In this document: positions 39,819 through 47,982 of the stretch, in pieces
Layout: each line of letters opens with the position of its first letter
Numbering within the stretch: the first letter of the stretch is position 1
IMG/VR virus record: IMGVR_UViG_3300009093_000017
Location: 1-48,848 of that record
Direction: 5' to 3' (one strand)
DNA from: a virus
DNA length: 48,848 bases
Made by a program: the position numbers and the translations under genes
The notes under the pieces: generated by a model
The model's input: the letters and a program-made list of their open reading frames with translations, nothing else
The model's database searches: none
What the model was told of the DNA's origin: nothing

Positions 39819-42800
39819 TGCCTTTCAATTACGATACTCTTGCCGCTGCAAGACAGGCGGGGTATAGCGACGAGGATATTTACTCTCATCTGTCGCAATC
39901 AGATACTCGATTTAAAACTGCTCAGGAATCGGGATATACTCTGGATCAGGTAGCAGATCATTTTACTCCAAAAACAGAGGATACTCAGAAAGATATTCCT
40001 CAAATCAAAGCCACGCCTGAAGAAGGAATGCTTTCCCATGCAGCGAGGGCAGTACGAGAATATCTTTCTCCCATTCTAGGACCAACAGAAGAGCAGAAGT
40101 TCCGAGAAGCTGTACCTGTACAAACAGACAAAGGAACCGAATACCAGTACAAGCCCTACGCAAACGATCTTGTCAGAGAGGGATTGCTATCTTCAGAAGG
40201 AGGAATTCTAGGAGGAAAAGCAGTAGGTGCATTGCCAAGAATTCCCCAGCAAAAGGGGACAGCAGCTCAAATCGGAGCAGGTATCGTCAATTCTTTGGAA
40301 GGAATACCTGAATTTATGGGATCTAGAATGGGTGCTGCAATGGCTGTTATGGCTCCATTTAAGGCATTACAGCGTGTTGCATCTGCCGGGTTTGGTGCAG
40401 ACATGCTCAGCTCGGTTCCTCAGCAGTACAAGGCTTTCAAAGACGCAAAAACCGTACAAGATAAAACTACCTCTCTTTTGAACTTAGGAAGTGCTATACT
40501 GTTTGGAAGTACAGCCGCAGCGCATGCTTCAGGAGTAGAACTTCCCAAGCTTGGAGACCAAACAGCCAAGCAAATCATCGAAAATACTCCTACGGATACA
40601 TTGCAAATCGCGGCAAATGATCCTGAATTCAGGAAAACATGGCAGTATAATCCCAAACTTATGGATCAGGAGCTTCAAAAAAGAGAAGGCTCCGATTTAT
40701 CTCAACAAGCAAAGGCGAATGATTTACCTTTAACCGCAGAACAGATACCTAAAGGAGGTGAACAGAATGAACAACTGGGCAAGTCAGAAACCGGCGATGA
40801 TCGCCAGAGGGGACGAGTATCCGACGAACAAAACGGATTACGAACTCAAGAAACGGATTCCGGTACCCGAACACAACGCACAACCGAAGATCGCGGAAGT
40901 GGGGGGAAAGAAGAAAATGCTGGGGAACTGCTAGTTCCTCCAACACCTGAAGGAGGTGAAACACGTGAAGAAGATGAAAAAAACCAAGCTGACCAAAGTA
41001 TCCAAGCCGAACAACGCGGTAGTGTACAAGAAGCCGGGCAGCAAGCCGGGCCGGGGCAAGTAACCCAGCAGCCTCCCGCCGTTCAACCCGAAGGGGGGAC
41101 TGCCTTATCGTTAACGATAAACGAAGGAGAACAAAATGCCACTCAAGAAGGGCAAAAGCAAGAAGGCGTTCAGCAGCAACGTGCGAGCGGAAGTGAAAGC
41201 GGGCAAGCCGCAGAAGCAGGCGGTAGCGATCGCGTACTCAATGCAGCGCAAGGCCAAGAAGCGCCGAAAGTAGTAGCCGCCACTTATACCGATCCGAATA
41301 CAGGTCAAGTATTCGAGGGAAAGAACCATATCGAAGCCGCCTCAAAGGCGGGGGTAACTGCACCTGAAGAACGTACTGCAAGGGAAACTCCTGAGTACGG
41401 ATTCAAGACAAGCGACGGAAACTACATTTCCAGAGAACAGGCTGCTAAAGTTGCGATACAGGCAGATCAGATAAAGGAACAACCGGAAAGAGGACAGCTT
41501 CATTCCGATCAGTTAACCTTTGGATTCGACGAATCCAAGTCTCCTACAAGCCTTAGAAACAAGGTTGTCGATCAAGAAAGAATCGAACGAGGACTTCCAG
41601 CTGCCTTTACAGAAGGAAAGAGAGACTTCGGTCAGGTATGGGAAGATGCCACTAAAGCGATAGATCAGAATCCTGCGTATCCTCATGAGTTGGTTAAAAG
41701 CCTGAAAGAGAAGCCACGAGAGATTTCCGACAAGGAAAACGCAGTACTTCTCCATCATCAGATTGACCTTCAAAACGAGTACGACAAGGCTATTAATGCC
41801 TCTGTAAAAGCGTACTCAGAAGGAAATGAAGGACTGGCAGAAGAGAATCGGATCCGTTCTTCTTACCTCAGCGACCAGCTTCTTGACCTGTACAACGTAG
41901 GAAAGAAAGTAGGAACAGAGACAGCCAGAGGTTTGAATGCAAGAAAGATGCTCGCAAACGAAGACTTCTCCCTTGCAAGGATGATGACAGAGAGAAGAGC
42001 TGCTTTGGGCGGTGAAAAGCTTACTCCTGAACAGGAAGAAGAAGTCAAAAAGTTACATGACAAGATTCAGGAAACTCAGAAGAATTTCGACGATTACACC
42101 AAGAAAAAGACTCCTTCTCAGGAATCTCTCCTTAAAGGATATAAAACAAGATTAAAAAGACGTACTGCCGAGCTGGAATCAAAGCTTGAAACAGGCGATT
42201 TATCGGTACCAGAAAGAAGAAAGCTTGCTTTGGATGATGAGGCTCTTCGTCTAAAAGCAGAAAACGAGAGAGCAAAAGAATCATTTGCGAGAGCCCTGTA
42301 CAAGGACCGTCAGAAACAACGTACACCTTTGGAGAAAGTTCAGGATACTCTGGTGAAATGGAGGCGTGCTTTCATTCTTTCCAGCCCTGTTACTCTGGCA
42401 AAACTAACATCCGCAGCAGGAGAGAGGATGATGTTTACCCCTGCTGAAGAGCTTGTGGGTGCAGGAATATCAAAGCTTATCCCTGAAGTAGCAAAGAGAG
42501 CACCCAGAGAAGGCGGTCTAAATGCAAGATCCGAGGCGAAGGCTATTACCGAGGGTTTCACCAAAGGTATGAAGGATGCATGGAAGGTGCTTACTACTGG
42601 TAAAAGCGATCTGGACGCCCTTTACGGAAAGAAAAACGTCGTTCCTAACGAAGCAGTGGACTTCATGGGAAACATCCACGGAGCGCTTAAGACTGTAGCA
42701 AAGAGGAATGAATTTTCTAGGTCATTCGAGAAAAGAATGAGCCATGCCATCGCAAACGGAGTGGATGTATCAGACCCCTTGGTCCAGACTAGTATAGCAA

Positions 42801-43651
42801 CCTCAGCATACAAGGATGCTCAGAGGTCTATTTTCATGCAGGATAACAGGGTTGTAGGGATGTATAAACGTGCATTGTCCGCGCTCGACCAGCCCGACAA
42901 GGAAACAGGAAGAATACCTGTATCAAGCAAGGTAGGAGGTACGGCATTAAGAGTGCTTCTTCCTATCGTTAAAGTTCCTACAAATATCGTTGCCGAGACT
43001 CTTCAGTATGCAACAGGACTTGTTACAGGATCAGCTCGTCTGGCATTCGCAATGCGAAGAGGAATAGAAAATCTCAAGCCCGGAGAGGCTGATCTTATCA
43101 TGCGGGATTTGAAGAAGGGAAGTCTTGGAGCTGCGGCACTTACTCTTGGGTATCTTAATCCGAATACATTTGGGGGATATTACCAGCCAGGACAAAAGAG
43201 AAAAGAAGGAGACGCCAAAGTAGGGGCTGTAAAACTCTACGGTCACAATATCCCAAGTTATCTGGTTCACAACCCTCTTCTGGAAGCGTTGCAGATTGGA
43301 GCTACTATTCGTCGTGTATCAGACTCAAAACTCAGACGAACCGACACTGAAAAACAGGGGCTTGGAATGGGAATACTTGCAGCATCTATCGGACTTGCTG
43401 AAGAGGTTCCGTTTGTAAATCAGATGGATCAGGTTGCAAAAGTGTTTACTCCACAACAGAGATCAGAATACTTTGGAGAACTTGGAAAATCTCTGTTTGT
43501 TCCTTCTCTTGTTCAGTTTGCAGCTCAGCAACAAGACAAAAATACCAAGGGAGAAGTCAATAAACGATATCCAAAAACTATATTACAGGGTATTGAAACT
43601 GGAATACCTGTCTTAAGAAAGAAAGTACCTCTTTCAAGAAACGCACGATAA
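39818..43651 (+). CDS. Large (1277-residue) internal virion/ejection protein with overprinted linker
   Basis: Residues 1-310: a globular/helical N-part starting with MPFNYDTLAAARQAGYSD. Residues about 312-486: a highly polar Glu/Gln/Gly/Ser/Thr/Pro linker, read from DNA that also encodes three small genes in another frame. Residues 490-1277: a long helical part with a coiled coil at 690-780 and a C-terminal region of hydrophobic helices (VLLPIVKVPTNIVAETLQYATGL) resembling large polyvalent phage proteins that are ejected into the host. No enzymatic motif was identified. Confidence 0.7.
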   Translation: MPFNYDTLAAARQAGYSDEDIYSHLSQSDTRFKTAQESGYTLDQVADHFTPKTEDTQKDIPQIKATPEEGMLSHAARAVREYLSPILGPTEEQKFREAVPVQTDKGTEYQYKPYANDLVREGLLSSEGGILGGKAVGALPRIPQQKGTAAQIGAGIVNSLEGIPEFMGSRMGAAMAVMAPFKALQRVASAGFGADMLSSVPQQYKAFKDAKTVQDKTTSLLNLGSAILFGSTAAAHASGVELPKLGDQTAKQIIENTPTDTLQIAANDPEFRKTWQYNPKLMDQELQKREGSDLSQQAKANDLPLTAEQIPKGGEQNEQLGKSETGDDRQRGRVSDEQNGLRTQETDSGTRTQRTTEDRGSGGKEENAGELLVPPTPEGGETREEDEKNQADQSIQAEQRGSVQEAGQQAGPGQVTQQPPAVQPEGGTALSLTINEGEQNATQEGQKQEGVQQQRASGSESGQAAEAGGSDRVLNAAQGQEAPKVVAATYTDPNTGQVFEGKNHIEAASKAGVTAPEERTARETPEYGFKTSDGNYISREQAAKVAIQADQIKEQPERGQLHSDQLTFGFDESKSPTSLRNKVVDQERIERGLPAAFTEGKRDFGQVWEDATKAIDQNPAYPHELVKSLKEKPREISDKENAVLLHHQIDLQNEYDKAINASVKAYSEGNEGLAEENRIRSSYLSDQLLDLYNVGKKVGTETARGLNARKMLANEDFSLARMMTERRAALGGEKLTPEQEEEVKKLHDKIQETQKNFDDYTKKKTPSQESLLKGYKTRLKRRTAELESKLETGDLSVPERRKLALDDEALRLKAENERAKESFARALYKDRQKQRTPLEKVQDTLVKWRRAFILSSPVTLAKLTSAAGERMMFTPAEELVGAGISKLIPEVAKRAPREGGLNARSEAKAITEGFTKGMKDAWKVLTTGKSDLDALYGKKNVVPNEAVDFMGNIHGALKTVAKRNEFSRSFEKRMSHAIANGVDVSDPLVQTSIATSAYKDAQRSIFMQDNRVVGMYKRALSALDQPDKETGRIPVSSKVGGTALRVLLPIVKVPTNIVAETLQYATGLVTGSARLAFAMRRGIENLKPGEADLIMRDLKKGSLGAAALTLGYLNPNTFGGYYQPGQKRKEGDAKVGAVKLYGHNIPSYLVHNPLLEALQIGATIRRVSDSKLRRTDTEKQGLGMGILAASIGLAEEVPFVNQMDQVAKVFTPQQRSEYFGELGKSLFVPSLVQFAAQQQDKNTKGEVNKRYPKTILQGIETGIPVLRKKVPLSRNAR
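40767..40934 (+). CDS. Overprinted small gene A
   Basis: Product of 55 residues (MNNWASQKPAMIARGDEYP...KKKMLGNC) in a frame different from the surrounding 1277-residue gene. It has a near-ideal AAAGGAGGTGA ribosome binding site (40751-40761) 6 bases upstream of the ATG. Composition is normal for a small basic protein, while the host frame is disordered here. Function unknown. Confidence 0.65.
   Translation: MNNWASQKPAMIARGDEYPTNKTDYELKKRIPVPEHNAQPKIAEVGGKKKMLGNC
40965..41063 (+). CDS. Overprinted small gene B
   Basis: Product of 32 residues, extremely basic (MKKMKKTKLTKVSKPNNAV then VYKKPGSKPGRGK), same alternative frame as gene A. GTG start with GAAGGAGGTGA upstream; an ATG at 40974 is the alternative. 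Probably nucleic-acid-binding. Confidence 0.6.
   Translation: MKKMKKTKLTKVSKPNNAVVYKKPGSKPGRGK
41105..41120. promoter_or_regulatory. Dispersed palindrome (16/16)
   Basis: TTATCGTTAACGATAA, the fully symmetric copy. It lies in the gap between overprinted genes B and C, 15 bases before the ATG of C. Confidence 0.9.
41136..41273 (+). CDS. Overprinted small gene C, conserved-type basic phage protein
   Basis: Product of 45 residues starting MPLKKGKSKKAFSSN, then VRAEVKAGKPQKQAVAIAY and a basic tail KAKKRRK. The MPLKKGKS...HAGKPQKQAVAIA pattern is one I recognise from independent small genes in many phages. Same alternative frame as A and B; AAGGAG (41124-41129) precedes the ATG. This is the best evidence that the block is truly coding in this frame. 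Confidence 0.8.
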   Translation: MPLKKGKSKKAFSSNVRAEVKAGKPQKQAVAIAYSMQRKAKKRRK

Positions 43652-45039
43652 TGCCTAAAGAAGAAAAAGATCCGAGATTTCCTCAGCCGCCAGCGAATGT
43701 CGGAGTTCCCCAGTACCCTACTCCTGACGTACCGGACTTCATTACGAAGATAGGGCACATTGTCCTTGTAGAGAAACACTCTACAGAAGGAGGAGGATAC
43801 ACTCCTTTGCCTTTGGACGGATCAGTAACCTACAAAGAGGCTGATGCAAACAAGTGGCCCAGTCCACTTTATCTTGTCTCCGAACGAGTAAGTCAGGATG
43901 GAAAATGGGTTATCAGATTCTGGGCAAACGACCGATCTGCGCGGTCTCAGGACGTATGGAACTATGCTCTTCAGTTCAGTGGAGAAGCAACTTCGTTTCC
44001 GATATATATCAGGGAGTACATTCTTCCAAGAGTAGGATATCAGAGACTTCCTGAACTCACTCCTGACAGCGCAAACGCAAATGCACTACTTGTTAAAGAA
44101 GACATGCGGGAGCTTCCTGACGAGGATCCTCTCAGGTCCAGATACGTCAAAGTGGTGCGAGTATTTGAAACACTCCCCGGTCCATTCTTGACCAGCACAA
44201 GGATTGATTTTGACGGAATGGTAGTGACTGAACAAAGGAGAAAGAACGTCCTTGCAAATATTGCAGTAGGAGAAACCTTGACTGGATCCGCTCCGAATCA
44301 GACATGGATGCAGATTACTTCCGAGCCGGTTACAGACCTTGTAGGATGGGAGGTTAGAATCTCAAGGACTCTCGTAGGAAATGTGGTTGAAGATTTCGAA
44401 GAAGATCGAGAAACCTTCGCTGTAATCACCATCCAGAAACAGCTTGTTACAAATACTTACACTCCAAATACAAGTGCGGGAGTTGAAGATTACGTAAAGT
44501 CCATTACAAAACTGAAGTCTCTTCGTATCACAAGAATCATTAATGGAGGCACCCCTCCTTCTGCGTGGGACTCTCACGAACTGATTCAGTACGATTTTCC
44601 CTGTCTTGTATTCGGTGCCAGTGCAGCATTTATTTCCACTCTGGATGGGAACGAGTTTGGAAACATCAACCTTATCCGAAACGCCGTACGAAGGAAATAT
44701 GCACAATCTCGCATTCATGTGCAATATGCAGCATCTCCCCCTACTCCTACTTCATGGACGATTGTCAATCCTCAGGATTTGATTTATCAGGGTATTTTCT
44801 TCAATCTGTCCGAGAGATATTGTCTTACCGATTCTTTCAATATAACCTTCAATACAGCCAGTAATAACCCGATCTGGGGATTTGTTTCAGAGAGTGTTGC
44901 TATTGCAGCAAGCACTCCTTCAGCGACAACATACCAAGGCTGGGTAAATGCAGGCACTGAGATTGTAATCGGATCCAAGGTGGAAAGGTGGGGATTTAAT
45001 CTATGGCGGATGACAACAACGTACGTGGTAGCACAATAG
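43651..45039 (+). CDS. Hypothetical virion protein
   Basis: Product of 462 residues, TAATG-coupled to the large protein. Beta-rich, with Pro-rich N-terminus. No family recognised; probably a tail or head-tail protein by position. Confidence 0.6.
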   Translation: MPKEEKDPRFPQPPANVGVPQYPTPDVPDFITKIGHIVLVEKHSTEGGGYTPLPLDGSVTYKEADANKWPSPLYLVSERVSQDGKWVIRFWANDRSARSQDVWNYALQFSGEATSFPIYIREYILPRVGYQRLPELTPDSANANALLVKEDMRELPDEDPLRSRYVKVVRVFETLPGPFLTSTRIDFDGMVVTEQRRKNVLANIAVGETLTGSAPNQTWMQITSEPVTDLVGWEVRISRTLVGNVVEDFEEDRETFAVITIQKQLVTNTYTPNTSAGVEDYVKSITKLKSLRITRIINGGTPPSAWDSHELIQYDFPCLVFGASAAFISTLDGNEFGNINLIRNAVRRKYAQSRIHVQYAASPPTPTSWTIVNPQDLIYQGIFFNLSERYCLTDSFNITFNTASNNPIWGFVSESVAIAASTPSATTYQGWVNAGTEIVIGSKVERWGFNLWRMTTTYVVAQ

Positions 45040-45719
45040 ATCCTGCTATCGAGAGAGCGTTTCAGGAGGAAAGGGATAACTTTCTCCGTAATCGTCCTGC
45101 AATGCCACTGGCTACAGGATTATCTCAGCTTGGAATCACACAGGAAAGCCCGGTCCATATCCCTATTTCCATCACTCAAAGTCCTGTTCAGGATCAAAAC
45201 TACAGGAGACAGAAGTGGCAGTTTAATGGAACTGTAGAGCAGCAGGAATTTCTCAATGTACCGTCTGGCGTTGCTGAAGGATCAACCAGCAGTGTGGCTT
45301 TCCCGGCAGTGTATGTAAATTCGTTTACGCAGATATGGAATCCCGGTCTGAGTTTTTCAACAGGACTTATATCGATAACCGGATTGAATACGGATATTAC
45401 CGTAACGGCAGGGGATTATATTTATGTTAACGCTGTTGTTTCTTCGTTATCCATAACCAGTGCTTCTATTGTAAGATCTGCCACCAAACCGGCCACAGTG
45501 GTTTTGGACAGTTCTACTCCTCCGAATCAGACGGATTTAAACATCATTCTTGCAAAGATTGTTAACGATTCATCCTCAGAGTTTGGAATCGAAATAGCAG
45601 GAGGCCTGAAGATTGTTCAGCATCAGATTGGAAACATGCTTTGCTACAATACAACAGCTGTCATATCCGGAACTGTGATACCTGTAATCTTTCCTCAGGA
45701 TTTTTGCGGAGCTGACTGA
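45003..45719 (+). CDS. Hypothetical virion protein
   Basis: Product of 238 residues, beta-rich, overlapping the previous gene by 37 bases. Ser/Thr/Val-rich C-terminal part suggests an exposed tail or fibre-associated protein. Confidence 0.55.
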   Translation: MADDNNVRGSTIDPAIERAFQEERDNFLRNRPAMPLATGLSQLGITQESPVHIPISITQSPVQDQNYRRQKWQFNGTVEQQEFLNVPSGVAEGSTSSVAFPAVYVNSFTQIWNPGLSFSTGLISITGLNTDITVTAGDYIYVNAVVSSLSITSASIVRSATKPATVVLDSSTPPNQTDLNIILAKIVNDSSSEFGIEIAGGLKIVQHQIGNMLCYNTTAVISGTVIPVIFPQDFCGAD

Positions 45720-46513
45720 TGGCGGATATACAATTTCTCTTCAAGGACAGTTTCGGATTCTTTCCCTATATTCCCAATCAGGGAACTGTTCCTACCGGAC
45801 CCACTTCAAATTATCCTCTGAGTTTTCCTTTGCAGCAGGTAATGAATTATTACTGGGCAGTCAGGGAGTGGACAATGGATATTGATATGGCATTCAGCGG
45901 TCCTACTCCTGATCTTGGAGGAGGACCAGGAACTCAAAGCGGAACCATTACAGGCAGTGTAGTATGGCAGCAAACTTCATCTTACACAGTGACAGATCCT
46001 ACAAGATATCCCGATGCAATGGGATGGACTGTTCAAAATAATAAATGGCCTTTACAGACTATCGTATCCTCTTGGGATGTGACATGGCTTGGAAGCGGAG
46101 ACGGTCATGCGTTTGATAATATGGGAAACCCCGTACATGTTCTTTACGATATCAACGGTACCTTTTCTGGACCTCCATCCAATTCTCCATGGATTTTGTA
46201 TTTCATGTCTTCCAATCCTCCATTTGGTGTAGGTCCGGACAAATCCTATATGAATGGAACTGATCATTATCCTCTTTTGTTTCTTGAATTCGACGGAATT
46301 GGAATTATTACCCCGTCTAATCCATCAGGATATGCTTCTCTGGTAACCTCTATAAGCCATCAATCGATGAGTAATGAGTTTAATTACCCAACAGATTTTG
46401 AACAGGGAGCACTATCTCAGCATATCTGCGATATGTCAGATATTTGTGATCCTTTTCTTTCTCCAACTGGTACGTGGACACTATACCCCAGCAAGACTAT
46501 TTTTGACTTTTGA
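45719..46513 (+). CDS. Hypothetical virion protein
   Basis: Product of 264 residues, Trp/Tyr/Pro/Gly-rich, with a design suggesting a beta-sandwich surface protein. Converges with the glycosyltransferase gene, overlapping 33 bases. Confidence 0.55.
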   Translation: MADIQFLFKDSFGFFPYIPNQGTVPTGPTSNYPLSFPLQQVMNYYWAVREWTMDIDMAFSGPTPDLGGGPGTQSGTITGSVVWQQTSSYTVTDPTRYPDAMGWTVQNNKWPLQTIVSSWDVTWLGSGDGHAFDNMGNPVHVLYDINGTFSGPPSNSPWILYFMSSNPPFGVGPDKSYMNGTDHYPLLFLEFDGIGIITPSNPSGYASLVTSISHQSMSNEFNYPTDFEQGALSQHICDMSDICDPFLSPTGTWTLYPSKTIFDF

Positions 46514-47932
46514 AGTCTTGCGAGGAACAGGTTCAAAGTTACGAATTACTCTGATTTTGCTGCTTCTTGGGAAAGATACTTTTCCGTGCGTGAAGTGAGT
46601 AAGAGGATACTTGCTCCAAAGCTCTTCGTCAGGGTAAAGGCTGCAAAACTTGATTCCTGTCCATAACTTAGGATTTGCATCAAGGATGTTCTGGTCATGA
46701 ACATTCTGCTTTAAATGGGGTGTTTTGGGGTCTGCGAGGTCGTTGTACGCGTCGAAAGCCTCTATGAGCTTCATGTACGCGGATGAAGTCCCAAACGTAG
46801 CACACGGGGTAGCATCACCGCTTAAATGCACAATCCTGTCTGAAGGAAGATTATTCCTTAAATCCTCGTACATTTTCGGAGTAAATCCGTAGTTGAAAAC
46901 ATCGAAATCTACCATCACCCCACCCGTGTAAGCCAAGGGAATCCACCTGGTGTAACAGCGGAAAACATAGTCTCTCTTGCACTTTCCTTCGTAAAGGTTT
47001 TGAGAAGACTTGTATTTCTCGAATCTGTTCCCATCCCAGGACTGAGCATCTTTCAGAGTAAGAACGACTGGTTCCCAACCGTAAGCACGCCAGTTCTGCT
47101 GCCACATACGCATCAATTTCTCGTCCTGAAGCTCGGGCAGAGGGTCGTAGAAGGTGTAGACTGTATTTGAGGCAATAGTCTCAGGCACTTCTTTTATCGT
47201 TTCCGATAATGTAACCTCTACGGACTTCTGAACCAACTCCTTGAGATTAGAAGGCTTGTTCGTCTTGGATTCTCGAAGATATTTAATCAGGCTTCCGTCC
47301 TTGTTCTGGTGGAAGATAACCGCTTCTTCGCGAAGTCGGCAAAGGCTTCCAACGTCTTTAAAGGACTGTGCCTTCCAAGTATGCTGAATGAGCTTGGTAT
47401 CGTAAAACTTCGGAAGTATTTCCAATGCTCCTACAATATCCCAAGCAACAGTGATATTATTCAAAACCGAAGGAGCTTCCGCAATTACGTTGTGGGGATA
47501 TACAGCCACCCCAGACATGTGGTTTATACCGTCTTTGTAGGTATCAGTAATGTTTACGTACTGACCCATAAAGGGCTTTCCGCATTGATTATATTCTTCC
47601 TCAATTTTATCCAGCCAGTTTGATTTAAGAGGAATTGCATCTGGCTCAATCCAAAGAAAAGGTTTTTTTACAAGCTCTGAGATATATCGGCAGGTGTAAT
47701 CAAACATCCTATTTGGACCAGCAGGCCACGAATCGGCGGCATCGTACGGAACAATCGTGGTAACCGATTTAAAAGACTTGGAAAGGGTATCAAGAATTCC
47801 GTCTGTATTTGTTCTCTTGTCGTGACAGAGAATACAGTCGTGCTTGCTTACTCCTCCCAGTTCAAGGATCCATTCGGATAGTTCAACGGCCTGTTTCTTG
47901 TCTCCTGAGTAGAATGGTAAAATAACAAGCAT
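46481..47932 (-). CDS. Large glycosyltransferase with DxD motif
   Basis: Product of 483 residues. N-terminal half: KKPFLWIEPDAIPLKSNWLDKI, a GT-A-like element. C-terminal half: WIPLAYTGGVMVDFDVFNYGF, the DxD sugar-binding pattern of Gly_transf_sug proteins, and a HDQNILDANPK motif. Possibly two transferase domains. It stands alone between virion genes and terL with its own strong promoter. A perfect palindrome (47194-47209) reads LSETIK. Confidence 0.75.
   Translation of the reverse strand: MLVILPFYSGDKKQAVELSEWILELGGVSKHDCILCHDKRTNTDGILDTLSKSFKSVTTIVPYDAADSWPAGPNRMFDYTCRYISELVKKPFLWIEPDAIPLKSNWLDKIEEEYNQCGKPFMGQYVNITDTYKDGINHMSGVAVYPHNVIAEAPSVLNNITVAWDIVGALEILPKFYDTKLIQHTWKAQSFKDVGSLCRLREEAVIFHQNKDGSLIKYLRESKTNKPSNLKELVQKSVEVTLSETIKEVPETIASNTVYTFYDPLPELQDEKLMRMWQQNWRAYGWEPVVLTLKDAQSWDGNRFEKYKSSQNLYEGKCKRDYVFRCYTRWIPLAYTGGVMVDFDVFNYGFTPKMYEDLRNNLPSDRIVHLSGDATPCATFGTSSAYMKLIEAFDAYNDLADPKTPHLKQNVHDQNILDANPKLWTGIKFCSLYPDEELWSKYPLTHFTHGKVSFPRSSKIRVIRNFEPVPRKTSKVKNSLAGV
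47194..47209. promoter_or_regulatory. Dispersed palindrome (16/16)
   Basis: TTATCGTTTCCGATAA, inside the 46481-47932 glycosyltransferase gene. Confidence 0.85.
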
Positions 47933-47953
47933 CTTGTAATTTTGGGATTACAC

Positions 47954-47982
47954 ATTAAAATCTGTCAACAAGCTGATGTCAA
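47954..47982 (-). promoter_or_regulatory. Promoter of the large glycosyltransferase gene
   Basis: On the - strand: TTGACA (47982-47977), 17-base spacer, TTTAAT (47959-47954). A second TTGACA lies within the spacer. The -35 overlaps the terL start codon on the other strand, so divergent expression would compete. Confidence 0.65.
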
